Shown: in pieces, positions 1 to 7,287 of the stretch
How positions within the stretch are numbered: the stretch's first letter is position 1
Layout: every line of letters starts with the position of its first letter
NCBI GenBank assembly: GCA_910585665.1
Contig: CAJUFI010000064.1
Coordinates: forward strand, 1 to 26,021
Direction: 5' to 3'
From: an uncultured Acetatifactor sp.
Lineage (GTDB): Bacteria > Bacillota > Clostridia > Lachnospirales > Lachnospiraceae
Length of the DNA stretch: 26,021 bases
Made by a program: the position numbers and the translations under genes
Notes under the pieces: generated by a model
The model's database searches: none
Seen by the model: only the letters and a program-made list of their open reading frames with translations
What the model was told of the DNA's origin: nothing

Positions 1-1
1 T

Positions 2-418
2 GCACGTATGGCAAAACTGGGGACTTTCATGCTCCTTTCCTCGGATGACATGGAGACAAAGGATATCCTCCCGCTGTATTACACAAGGCAGCAGGTTGAG
101 CAGGTCTTTGACATTGGCAAGAACAATGCGGACCTGCTACCATTGCGTATCCAGCATGAGGACACGTTCCGGGGACACCTGATGCTGACTTTCATGGCTA
201 CAGCTATTTTCCAAAAGCTGCAGAGGGATATCCTGTCCCGGCGTAAAAAAGGGGACAGGATAAATCCTGAAGGCGTATTCATGAAATTGAGGAACCAAAA
301 GTGCAAGGTATACGAACAAAATATCATTCCACAGGAGCCAGTCAAAGAAGTCAATGATATTTACAAACTGTTGGGCATAAAGTTTCCAACATTATTACCT
401 CGGGATGAATTAATGTAG
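2..418 (+). CDS. 3' part of an IS1634/IS4-like DDE transposase (runs off the left edge)
   Basis: The frame is open from base 2 and stops at 418, so only the C-terminal ~138 residues are present. The stretch YYTRQQVEQVFDIGKNNADL, followed by an HEDTFRGHL segment, matches the Y-(2)-R-(3)-E region around the last catalytic Glu of IS4/IS1634-superfamily transposases. The first two catalytic Asp residues would lie outside the window. It is on the opposite strand to the complete element beginning at 453 and is not the same protein as that element's transposase, so two different elements abut here. Whether this copy is intact cannot be judged. Family-level assignment is fairly secure; the subfamily is inferred. 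Confidence 0.75.
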   Translation, partial: ARMAKLGTFMLLSSDDMETKDILPLYYTRQQVEQVFDIGKNNADLLPLRIQHEDTFRGHLMLTFMATAIFQKLQRDILSRRKKGDRINPEGVFMKLRNQKCKVYEQNIIPQEPVKEVNDIYKLLGIKFPTLLPRDELM

Positions 419-452
419 TTGGAATTTCTCCCGGGAACTATAGCTAAATCTT

Positions 453-477
453 AACTTCCTGAAATTTTCTCACTCAA
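453..477 (+). repeat. Left terminal inverted repeat of the insertion sequence
   Basis: Twenty-five bases reading AACTTCCTGAAA, then an A/T-rich stretch and CTCACTCAA. They pair with 2588-2613 with a perfect 12-bp outer block and a shared TTGAG/CTCAA inner block. This lies downstream of the small ORF and marks the 3' end of the element in its own orientation. Confidence 0.75.
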
Positions 478-505
478 ATTGACCTTTTTTATCATTACAG
501 CCGTT

Positions 506-727
506 TTATTCATCACCAGACGTTATAAAAGCCATAATTTCATCGTAAGATTTCTTACTGTTTTCAATAGCTTTTATCAGTTCTTTTTTCTTTGCCTCGT
601 CTCTTTTCATATGCAAATCTTTCAGTTTTGCAACCTCAGAATCATACTTTTCTTTTGCTTTCGCTACTGCTTCCTCCTGCTTCGTTATCTGCTCTTCTAT
701 CGAAATATCTTTCCTTGGTCTTGCCAT
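506..727 (-). CDS. Small basic coiled-coil ORF carried by the insertion sequence
   Basis: A 73-residue protein beginning three bases after the transposase stop, with its own GAGGGG ribosome binding site overlapping that stop, so the two genes form a transcription unit. The N-terminus is MARPRKDISIEEQI. ARPRK resembles an AT-hook-like DNA-minor-groove motif. The rest is a charged, heptad-like helix (EEAVAKAKEKYDSEVAKLKDL) ending in an acidic tail. No catalytic motif is visible. Its constant position inside the inverted repeats suggests an accessory role in transposition or regulation, which is inference. I do not recognise a named family. Confidence 0.65.
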   Translation of the reverse strand: MARPRKDISIEEQITKQEEAVAKAKEKYDSEVAKLKDLHMKRDEAKKKELIKAIENSKKSYDEIMAFITSGDE

Positions 728-730
728 ATG

Positions 731-2446
731 CTACCCCTCTCTTTTCTCTTTTCCCTCATGTTCTGCAAGGATTTTACTCAGTTTTCCCGCTTCCCTTCGG
801 ACATATTCTGCATCTATGTCAAACGCCCTTAGTATTGCTTTCTGCGTTGCCGTTACCGCATGATCCATCCTGTATACCCCATCTGTCTGGCGCACCATCT
901 CTATCTTTTCCAGCTCCCGGATCGCTGCCGGAACCGTCATATAATTCGGGCTTTTTTTCAGCTTATCCATCTCGTCCTTTAACAGTGTGTAGATCCGGCA
1001 CCTCACTATCAATGCTATGAATTCTATCAGTATTTTTGCTCCTGCCGCCTCGTCTGACTGTACCCTCAGGCTCTTATTCCCAAGATACGATTTATCTCCC
1101 CTGAACAGCTTCTCCGATGCATCCCGGCTCTTGTACAGTTCCAACGCTTCCCCCGCTGTCATCTTTTTTGATGTTATGATCACAAAATAACCGCACAGGT
1201 TTATCTCCTGCTGGACCGCATCCGTTTTCTCCCTGGCGTATAAGAATGTCCCGTCCTTTTCATAGGTTTCCAGATAGAAATACTGCTTGAACCCGTCTCC
1301 TATTGTGACTTTTTTCCCTTTCACCTTATCAAGATATTTCGCCATCCTGTCTATCTTTGCTTCTATCTGCTCATGCTCAGCGCTTGCCTTCTGGTCCGAA
1401 TAGTAGATATGGAAATATCTCTCCTTCCCATCCCCCGCATAGAGGCTTCTTTTCACTGTGGTCCCAGAAACCTTATATTTCCTGATACTGTACTCCCTTA
1501 TGTTTTCAAAACTCCCCCTCTTCCCAAGGATCAGCCCCTTTACAAAAGCTCCCATACCTTTGATCATGATCACGAAATCATACCCGCACTGGTCCATATA
1601 CTGTATGTTCTCTTTGCCAAAATATCCCCTGTCCAGGATGAACCCCACCTTCTTATATCCGTAGCCTTTTGCCTTCTCCAGCATGAACTGGAGCTGGGAT
1701 ATATCCACTATGCTTCCCGGGTACTGTTCATAAAAAAGCGGCTCCTTGTTCGCTGTGCCATATGCAATGGAATAGTTAAAGACTGGAAGCCCCTTATCAT
1801 CCTTTGGATGGCCATACTCCACAAATTCGATGTCGCCTGCCTGGCAGTTCTTATTCGTTGAATCATACGAAATATATATTTTTTCCCTGTGGTCCCTCGC
1901 TTCATTCCATTCGTCCACAAGCCCTATCCTCTGGTCATCTGTTACAGACACAAGGAAATCTGATACCTTTGTATCACTGTATATGTGCATCTTTTCCGTG
2001 AAAAGCGGGTGGTTATAGGCATAGGCAGGATAATACTGTGCCGCGTTATTTTCACTGATGATGGAATAAGATACAAGGTCTGCAACAAGCCCGCCGTCTC
2101 TCGTTCCGAAATACTTTTCTATCACTGCCGGAAGCCGGTAATCCTCTAAAATTTTCCGGATCACAAGAAATGCCCCTATCCTGACACAGCTGCTCCTGCA
2201 GGTTTCTGACCTTTCTTCAGGCTGTTCCAGACCCCCGAAATATTTCACATAATTCTCATTAGGGACCATCTTTTCCGGATCGTTTTCAGACCGCTTCCCA
2301 ATGATCCTCTGGTCCGGCACATTGTATTTTTTCTCCGGATGGTACGTGCGTCCGACCACATATCTTACATAAATTGCCTTTCCTTTTTTAACCTGGTTTA
2401 TCTTGCCAGGGACGTCCGGTATCCTCACTTCGTAATTTAAGTACAT
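731..2446 (-). CDS. IS1634/IS4-like DDE transposase
   Basis: A 571-residue transposase, the usual size for the IS1634 group. A DDE/RNase H-like catalytic core can be read. The first Asp is in YISYDSTNKN, the second in VGFILDRGYFGKENI (the typical D-R-G-[YF]-[FY] motif), and the Glu lies in YKSRDASEKLFRGDKSYLG near residue 440. The N-terminal region (VGRTYHPEKKYNVPDQRIIG) is the conserved leader of this group. The start is set by AAGGAG six bases upstream of ATG at 2446. The reading frame is uninterrupted and the inverted repeats are present, so the element may still be active. It cuts and joins DNA at the element ends. Confidence 0.9.
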   Translation of the reverse strand: MYLNYEVRIPDVPGKINQVKKGKAIYVRYVVGRTYHPEKKYNVPDQRIIGKRSENDPEKMVPNENYVKYFGGLEQPEERSETCRSSCVRIGAFLVIRKILEDYRLPAVIEKYFGTRDGGLVADLVSYSIISENNAAQYYPAYAYNHPLFTEKMHIYSDTKVSDFLVSVTDDQRIGLVDEWNEARDHREKIYISYDSTNKNCQAGDIEFVEYGHPKDDKGLPVFNYSIAYGTANKEPLFYEQYPGSIVDISQLQFMLEKAKGYGYKKVGFILDRGYFGKENIQYMDQCGYDFVIMIKGMGAFVKGLILGKRGSFENIREYSIRKYKVSGTTVKRSLYAGDGKERYFHIYYSDQKASAEHEQIEAKIDRMAKYLDKVKGKKVTIGDGFKQYFYLETYEKDGTFLYAREKTDAVQQEINLCGYFVIITSKKMTAGEALELYKSRDASEKLFRGDKSYLGNKSLRVQSDEAAGAKILIEFIALIVRCRIYTLLKDEMDKLKKSPNYMTVPAAIRELEKIEMVRQTDGVYRMDHAVTATQKAILRAFDIDAEYVRREAGKLSKILAEHEGKEKREG

Positions 2447-2463
2447 GGCCTTCTCCTTGCGTT

Positions 2464-2493
2464 AATATTGAGCGTAGCTTTACACTCAATATT
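2464..2493 (-). promoter_or_regulatory. Hairpin in the transposase leader
   Basis: AATATTGAG (2464-2472) and CTCAATATT (2485-2493) form a perfect 9-bp stem with a 12-base loop, 17 bases upstream of the transposase start and just upstream of its ribosome binding site. In other insertion sequences, leader hairpins limit translation of transcripts that read in from outside. That role here is inferred from position only. Confidence 0.5.
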
Positions 2494-2587
2494 ATACCAT
2501 TTCTGCAAGGTTTTGGCAAGACCGAATGGTGCTTAAAATGCCTATTTTTCAAGGTTTTCGGCGATTCTTCATCCTATCATGGCGGCA

Positions 2588-2613
2588 TTGAGCGTCACTT
2601 TTTTCAGGAAGTT
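2588..2613 (+). repeat. Right terminal inverted repeat of the insertion sequence
   Basis: Reads TTGAGCGTCAC, then a T-run and TTTCAGGAAGTT. The outer 12 bases are the exact reverse complement of 453-464. It lies upstream of the transposase gene and defines the outer right boundary near 2613. Confidence 0.75.
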
Positions 2614-2882
2614 CACATTATATTCGTATTTTGTCAACACAATGCACGAAAAATATCTGTCCTGTCTGCAAATTACCCCAATGCCATGCCCTGGCAGCGT
2701 CAGGGTATCCTCAAGGCAGCCTGTCTGACCAGAGCATCCTGACCAGCAGGTACCATTCTTCCCCAGAGCCGAAATTTCCATTGCCGGAATGACGAGAGGA
2801 GATTGGACAAGGCTGTGAGGATGGCATAAAATGCCTCTCTTTCCAGGGCGGAAGTATCCACCACTATTTTCTCATATTCCTT
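2614..2882 (-). other. Decayed coding sequence between the insertion sequence and the ABC remnant
   Basis: No intact gene. On the minus strand, immediately after the stop that ends the ABC-exporter remnant, the same frame stays open for about 64 codons (starting KEYEKIVVDTSALEREAFY). Another frame carries PGHGIGVICRQDRYFSC directly abutting the inverted repeat. PGHGIG followed by a short hydrophobic strand resembles the C-terminal G-box region of GHKL histidine kinases, but the match is short and I give it little weight. The stretch is best read as mixed gene debris into which the element inserted. Confidence 0.3.
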
Positions 2883-3224
2883 TCATTTGATGACCTGGTT
2901 GCTCCCTATGGGGACCGTGACCAACAGCAGCAGAACAATCAGGACTGGCGTACATTCTACAAGATACAGCAGATATGTCCCGTTCTCGATGCCGTCCCGG
3001 GCCTGCTGTATTTCGTTTAAAGTGTCCTCTTTTTCAAAGGCGATGGCTTCTGTCCGTTTCACCCGGTTCTGCAGCGCGTCGCTGAGTTTTCTGGTCATCA
3101 GGTAACTGGAATCCTCAGCGACCATATTGGATGCGGACATACATACTTCGCTCATCAGAAGGTATACGCCAAACAATAAGACGCCCCTTGCCACATGGCC
3201 GAAGTCCGCCGTTGAAAGCAGCAC
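2883..3224 (-). pseudogene. Fragment of an ABC exporter transmembrane domain
   Basis: An open frame of 113 codons resembling the middle of an ABC exporter transmembrane domain. A hydrophobic helix is followed by a long charged helix (RKLSDALQNRVKRTEAIAFE) and IQQARDGIENGTYLLYLVE, the pattern seen before coupling helix 2 in exporters (L...FE..E..D.I..A..G). A second hydrophobic helix follows. There is no nucleotide-binding domain and no complete set of six helices, so this is a truncated remnant. The downstream part is lost or replaced by the insertion sequence. The original substrate cannot be deduced. Confidence 0.55.
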
Positions 3225-3241
3225 ATCTTTGCCGTTTTTTT

Positions 3242-3285
3242 ACATACAAAGACCGGAAAATATCCATTTTCCGGTCTTTGTATGT
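3242..3285 (-). repeat. Left 44-bp palindrome (20-bp perfect stem, 4-base loop)
   Basis: ACATACAAAG... at 3242-3261 is the exact reverse complement of 3266-3285, with loop ATCC (GGAT on the minus strand). The inner core on the minus strand, GGAAAATGGATATTTTCC, is identical to the core of the palindrome at 8422-8465. It starts 17 bases after the stop of the minus-strand gene ending at 3303, so it could act as a transcript 3' end. However, on that strand it is followed by an A-run rather than a T-run and so is not a normal intrinsic terminator. Confidence 0.9.
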
Positions 3286-3302
3286 GGCGCTTATGCTGGA
3301 CT

Positions 3303-4016
3303 TTATTGACTTGCTTTTTTGCGGCAAATAAAGATTGATGCAGCAATCGCAAAGATAATAATAAATGAACTGACGGTATACGGAATCAATGTAGTATCGT
3401 TAGCGTTCGCACCAGTTCCATCTGCAAATGTGCCATTTAACTGCTGCATTTTGTTAATCTCCTTCACAATCTCGCTAGCACTAATAGTACTTTCTGCGTT
3501 TGTGAGCGAACGATATGTTTCTGCATCCTGTCCAACAACCAAAAGAGCCTGTTCCTGCGTATAAGGGTTATCAATATAATATAAAGTTTGGTTTGTGCTT
3601 GCGGGGAGCGCTCCCATTTTTTCCAACATATTGTACCCTCTATAGAAAGTTCCCACAACCCACTTATTTTCGTAAAACTCCAATGTAGCGGTACCCAGCA
3701 CTTCGCCATTTTTTGAATAAACTACAGTGTTATAAGTGTTTGTAAATTCAAGCATGTTTAACAAGGTATTGTCAGACGAATCTCCTGTCGGGATATAAAC
3801 GGGAACTAAATGCTGCAAATCCAAAGATACTTCCTCGTCAAAAAACTGATCTATTTGCTCATCGTTTAGGTTTTGGACGATGGATGTGTAAGCTGCTTTG
3901 GATGCAAATAAATTTTCCTGAGAAATTTCGCTTTCACCCAATTCAGAAGCGAAAACTGTGAATGTGCCACACAACAGTAATATCATTGCTGCGAATAGAG
4001 ACAATATTTTTTCCAT
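3303..4016 (-). CDS. Secreted single-pass membrane protein with C-terminal anchor, unknown function
   Basis: A 237-residue protein. The start at 4016 is preferred over the in-frame ATG at 4025 because AAGGAG overlaps the latter and is well spaced only for the former. A signal peptide (residues 1 to ~24: MEKILSLFAAMILLL...FAS) is followed by a soluble extracellular region of ~180 residues without a recognised domain. Next comes a hydrophobic segment (TLIPYTVSSFIIIFAIAASI) and a short basic tail RKKASQ, the pattern of a type I membrane anchor without an LPXTG motif. It is AT-richer than the flanking genes and lies downstream of the ABC transporter operon on the same strand, separated by ~225 bases. 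It may be transported or surface-exposed cargo of the module. Function unknown. Confidence 0.7.
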   Translation of the reverse strand: MEKILSLFAAMILLLCGTFTVFASELGESEISQENLFASKAAYTSIVQNLNDEQIDQFFDEEVSLDLQHLVPVYIPTGDSSDNTLLNMLEFTNTYNTVVYSKNGEVLGTATLEFYENKWVVGTFYRGYNMLEKMGALPASTNQTLYYIDNPYTQEQALLVVGQDAETYRSLTNAESTISASEIVKEINKMQQLNGTFADGTGANANDTTLIPYTVSSFIIIFAIAASIFICRKKASQ

Positions 4017-4130
4017 ATTCTGCATCTCCTTTCAATAATTGTTTGAGAGTTCGCTTCAGACTTATTTCTGCGCTCCCGTCATATCGAGTGGTTTTGTATG
4101 GCCCAGTCCGCTGCAAGTCCAGTTACTGGT

Positions 4131-4235
4131 TCAATACGTCTCTTTCAGCAGCAGCTCCACCCTGTTCTGGATGACCGCCGTCACATCCTCCAGGCTTTTG
4201 TCTCCGTTGCAATAGATGTCTGCCTCTTTTCCATC
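4131..4235 (-). pseudogene. C-terminal fragment of an unidentified gene
   Basis: Beginning just after the ATPase stop, in another frame, the minus strand reads DGKEADIYCNGDKSLEDVTA and then a helix ending LLLKETY and a stop. The composition (acidic/basic helix, no rare residues) looks like genuine protein C-terminus. There is no start codon or ribosome binding site within the ~110 bases, so it appears to be the cut end of a gene whose front is missing. The join with the ATPase may mark an old insertion boundary. The family is not recognised. Confidence 0.35.
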
Positions 4236-4240
4236 CCCTC

Positions 4241-4933
4241 TTAAATCCCGGCAATCTTTCCGTCACTTATTTTTATGATACGGCTGCACCGCTCAGCTAC
4301 TTTCAGATCATGGGTCACAATCACGATGGTTTTCCCGGTCTGATGGATCTGCTCCAACAGTTTCAGTACCTGATTGCCTGTCTCCACATCCAACGCCCCG
4401 GTGGGCTCATCTGCAAGTATCAGTTCCGGATTGTTCACCAGGGCCCGGGCAATGGCCACCCTCTGCTTCTGGCCGCCGGAAAGCTGCATAGGCCGTTTAT
4501 GGATATGCTGCTCCATCCCCAGGGACATCAATACCTCTCTGCTCCGTTCCGTTGCTATTCTGCCTGGAACCTTCTTTTTCTCATGCAGATTGTAGAACTG
4601 GATGCTCAATCTCACATTGTCCAGAGCGGAAAGCTCATGGATCAAGTGGAAGCTCTGGAAAACAAAGCCGATATTCCGGTTCCTGCAGAATGCCCTCTCT
4701 TTTTCGCTCATCCGGCCGGTATCCTGGCCCATGAGCTCGTAAGAACCGGAAGACGGCCTGTCCAACAGCCCCGCTATGTTGAGGAGCGTGGATTTCCCGG
4801 AACCGGAAGCTCCGGTGACTGCCACCATCTCTCCCCGGTGAATCTGGAGGGACATGTCCTTTAGCACATGCTGCCTCCCCTCCCCTTCTCCATAGTATTT
4901 GTCAATATTTCTGAGTTCGATACAGGTCATCAC
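4241..4933 (-). CDS. MacB/LolD-type ABC transporter ATPase
   Basis: A 230-residue nucleotide-binding subunit, full length for the MacB/LolD/FtsE class. Visible motifs are Walker A GASGSGKST (~41-49), Q-loop FVFQSFHL, signature LSGGQKQRVAIARAL (~145), Walker B LILADEPTGALD (~165) and H-loop IVTHD. It hydrolyses ATP at the membrane to power the FtsX-type permeases encoded upstream. The first 32 bases overlap the end of the preceding permease ORF, which implies translational coupling in a single operon. Substrates of such four-helix permease systems include lipoproteins, antimicrobial peptides and signals, and none can be assigned here. It is the last gene of the operon. Confidence 0.93.
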   Translation of the reverse strand: MMTCIELRNIDKYYGEGEGRQHVLKDMSLQIHRGEMVAVTGASGSGKSTLLNIAGLLDRPSSGSYELMGQDTGRMSEKERAFCRNRNIGFVFQSFHLIHELSALDNVRLSIQFYNLHEKKKVPGRIATERSREVLMSLGMEQHIHKRPMQLSGGQKQRVAIARALVNNPELILADEPTGALDVETGNQVLKLLEQIHQTGKTIVIVTHDLKVAERCSRIIKISDGKIAGI

Positions 4934-5138
4934 TTCCCCCTTTTATCATATCAACCGGCTCCATCTTCCTCAGCTTGATGAACGGCATTCCCGCGCACAG
5001 CACGACACAGACCAGCATGACTGCCGATGCGGCCAAAATCGTCCTCCAGTTTACAGAGACAGATGTGCCCTTCAAAAGAAGCCCCCAAAACAGTATACAG
5101 CTGCCAGATGCGATAAGAAACGAGCTGCAGTAAAGCAT
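4902..5138 (-). CDS. C-terminal half of a split FtsX permease (TM3-TM4)
   Basis: Seventy-eight residues with two hydrophobic helices (residues ~5-23 and ~33-51), ending PFIKLRKMEPVDMIKGG, the typical C-terminal motif of FtsX/MacB permeases (P-x-x-x-[LI]-x-x-x-x-P-[VI]-[ED]-x-[IL]). It supplies exactly the two helices missing from the upstream 333-residue ORF. Its ATG shares one base with that ORF's TGA (TGATG), and AGGGG lies eight bases upstream, so reinitiation could make a separate subunit. Alternatively, a single-base indel split one gene. It overlaps the ATPase gene by 32 bases. Confidence 0.7.
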   Translation of the reverse strand: MLYCSSFLIASGSCILFWGLLLKGTSVSVNWRTILAASAVMLVCVVLCAGMPFIKLRKMEPVDMIKGGSDDLYRTQKY

Positions 5139-6139
5139 CAGTATTTCCCCTGCATCAGGATGACCATATCCTTTTTTGTCATTCCCACAGCATAATAAAT
5201 GCCAAATTCATGGTATCTCACCGTGGTTTCCGCCAGTATGGCCCCGATACATCCAAGCAGCGACAGGAGCAGCAGGATGCCTGCAAAAGTCAATGCTCCT
5301 ATAACAGGCACTTTCTGTACTTCATAATAAGAATCCACTTCATACTGAAGCGTATAGACCTGCACATCAATCTGATTTTCTTCATATATGTTCCTTATCT
5401 GTTCCAGTTTCGTCTCTTTCTCTGTCCTGGTCCCTGACAGTCGAAGCAATATATTCATAGAATAGGTAATGCCTTCCTGAAAATCCATAAACTGGGGGGC
5501 CAGGATAAAATCTTTGTTCCTTGATATGTTCTCACTGAGCCTGGTTGCCCCGCCGAGCCAAAAACGCTGGGACGGTTCCAGCACCCCTGCCACCTCCACC
5601 TGGATCTCTTCATATTCATAAGTTTCTCCGTTTACATAAAAAAGGGAATACCGCTCCCCCATCTGATATTGTCCGCTCAGGGAAGCGCTGACCACAATCG
5701 GGACGATGCCGGAAGCCCTGTCATAATCCTTCAAAGGAGCCTCTGTACCTTTCTGCAGGGACAATCCTGTCATGGCAAGGCATCCCATATCCAGCTCATA
5801 CAGGCGGAACCCTTGCCGGCCAATTTCATCAGAGTCATATACGCTCAGGGATTCAAACAGCCCCAGCCCATCTGCCAGGCCGCTTTCCTGTACCTGTGAA
5901 AAGACACTGCGGTACTCTGACAATGCAGCCGCCGGATTATCCGAAAAAACAAACTCCCCCACAGAAATATGAACCGTCTCTAATGGGGCAAGGCTTTCCA
6001 CATTCCTCTTATATTGAAGGACGTTCTCGACACACCCAATCCCTACCAGTAATGCGACGAAACCGATTGTAAACTGTACCACCATCAGTATATTGTTCAG
6101 TCTCCGGCTTTTCATTGACTGTAAGATTATTTTTATCAT
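5138..6139 (-). CDS. N-terminal half of a split FtsX/MacB-type permease (TM1, extracytoplasmic domain, TM2)
   Basis: A 333-residue protein. It has a cytoplasmic start (MIKIILQSMKSRR), TM1 at ~17-36, a ~240-residue extracytoplasmic MacB-core-like domain, TM2 at ~277-303, and the conserved cytoplasmic EFGIYYAVGMTKKDMVILM motif that follows TM2 in FtsX proteins. Intact family members continue with TM3 and TM4, but here the frame ends at TGA right after QGKY. The missing helices are encoded by the next ORF, whose ATG overlaps this stop. It follows the other permease gene by nine bases in the same operon and would form a heterodimeric channel with it. The split may be a mutation, a sequencing indel or a genuine two-polypeptide arrangement. 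Confidence 0.8.
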   Translation of the reverse strand: MIKIILQSMKSRRLNNILMVVQFTIGFVALLVGIGCVENVLQYKRNVESLAPLETVHISVGEFVFSDNPAAALSEYRSVFSQVQESGLADGLGLFESLSVYDSDEIGRQGFRLYELDMGCLAMTGLSLQKGTEAPLKDYDRASGIVPIVVSASLSGQYQMGERYSLFYVNGETYEYEEIQVEVAGVLEPSQRFWLGGATRLSENISRNKDFILAPQFMDFQEGITYSMNILLRLSGTRTEKETKLEQIRNIYEENQIDVQVYTLQYEVDSYYEVQKVPVIGALTFAGILLLLSLLGCIGAILAETTVRYHEFGIYYAVGMTKKDMVILMQGKY

Positions 6140-6148
6140 GATATCCCC

Positions 6149-7285
6149 TCACTGGTCGGAAACTGTACTGACCGGTTCAAAATGCATGACTGTCTTGGCC
6201 GGAATAACTGCTGCCGCCATTCCGAAGGACAGCGATATTCCCATGGCAAATACCAGATTCTCCCACGTCACACAAAACGTGAGAAGCCTCCCGCCAAAAG
6301 AGTCCCTGAACAGCTGCATGGAAAGATGCTGGATAATGACAGCGGCAAGGCAGCCAATGCAGGACATTGCCAGCACTTCCAGGACGACAGCCCGGACAAC
6401 CGCGCCGTTATCTGCCCCAAGCGCCTTCATGATTCCAATCTCCCGTTTTCTTTCCAGCAGCCAGTACAGCATCAGGTGGATAATATTGATCACAGCAGTG
6501 GAAAAAACAAGGACCGTAGATACTGTAGTCAATATCAGGGTATTCCTGATCGCACTGGTGTCCACATCATCCACCGGCCTGTAATTCATCTGTATCCCTT
6601 TCTCAGCCGCCCCGTCTATGTACTGCTCTATCTGTTCCAGAAGTTCCTTTTTTCCGTCTTCCAAATGTACCGTGAGGGCAGTGCCTTTCTCCCAATCCTC
6701 GAAACAGCCGGGATATAGTTCCAGATATTCTGCCCAGGGCATATAAACCGCATATTCCCAGGAAGTTTCCCTTGCCTGACGACCGCAGATACCAATCACA
6801 CGGAAACCTGCTCCTCCGATATCCACCATATCCTCCAGGCCTATCTGGTATCTCTCTGCAAGCTGTTTTCCCAGGACGATTACTTTTTCCGAATGTTCCA
6901 TCTCATCCACGGAAAAATATCTTCCCTCCAGCAATGGCACATGCCAGTGAGGTTTCCGGTGGAAAAGCACCGGGACGACAGGACTACTTTCCCCAAAACT
7001 TTCCAGCTGCCGACTGTCCATGCTCATAAGCTGCACTTCTCCATAACTGCCCAATGCTTCAATGAGCTCTTCCACATCCTTTTGCTTCCACATGTTGTTA
7101 TTGGATAAAAAGATATCCAGCTGTCTCTCCGGATTCCCTCCCATCCGGTCATCCGCATACGCAAAAGACTCTCTGCATGCACTGATTCCCAGTGATATCA
7201 CAAGACTTCCGACCATGAATCCGATGATAATAAAAAGAACTGTTATTTTTCTGTTTTTCCACTGGCGGCAAATATACTTATACAC
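6149..7285 (-). CDS. FtsX/MacB-type ABC transporter permease
   Basis: A 378-residue complete permease with TM1 at ~13-33 and an extracytoplasmic domain of ~210 residues containing MacB-core features (VPLLEGRYFS..., VIVLGKQLAERY). Helices at ~249-271, ~297-318 and ~344-365 follow, with the cytoplasmic motif ERKREIGIMKALGADN after TM2 and a C-terminal P-x-x-x-x-x-x-x-EPVSTVSD tail. The start is GTG at 7285, placed by GGAGGTGAG, which itself lies in the last codons of the upstream gene. It partners the split permease and the ATPase in one operon. The substrate is unknown. A MacB-like function in peptide export or resistance is family knowledge, not evidence from this sequence. Confidence 0.9.
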   Translation of the reverse strand: MYKYICRQWKNRKITVLFIIIGFMVGSLVISLGISACRESFAYADDRMGGNPERQLDIFLSNNNMWKQKDVEELIEALGSYGEVQLMSMDSRQLESFGESSPVVPVLFHRKPHWHVPLLEGRYFSVDEMEHSEKVIVLGKQLAERYQIGLEDMVDIGGAGFRVIGICGRQARETSWEYAVYMPWAEYLELYPGCFEDWEKGTALTVHLEDGKKELLEQIEQYIDGAAEKGIQMNYRPVDDVDTSAIRNTLILTTVSTVLVFSTAVINIIHLMLYWLLERKREIGIMKALGADNGAVVRAVVLEVLAMSCIGCLAAVIIQHLSMQLFRDSFGGRLLTFCVTWENLVFAMGISLSFGMAAAVIPAKTVMHFEPVSTVSDQ

Positions 7286-7287
7286 GC

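Larger units (their letters stand above)
453..2613 (-). mobile_element. Complete IS1634/IS4-like insertion sequence with two ORFs
   Basis: About 2.16 kb bounded by imperfect terminal inverted repeats. The outer 12 bases at 453-464 (AACTTCCTGAAA) are the exact reverse complement of 2602-2613, and the match continues more weakly inward to CTCAA/TTGAG. Inside are one transposase and one small downstream ORF on the minus strand. The flanking bases do not show an obvious target-site duplication (left flank ends AAATCTT, right flank begins CACATTA), so the ends may have recombined or the element boundary may be off by a few bases. It sits between the end of another transposase gene and a decayed ABC exporter remnant, consistent with repeated insertion at one spot. 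Confidence 0.8.

Noticed and set aside
2569..2781. Histidine-kinase C-terminus read from PGHGIGV beside the insertion sequence
   Set aside because: Only a six- to seven-residue motif matches; mentioned as debris but not called as a kinase.
3242..3285. Palindrome considered as an ordinary intrinsic terminator
   Set aside because: On the minus strand it is followed by an A-run, and on the plus strand by GGCGC. Its sister copy also lacks a T-run.
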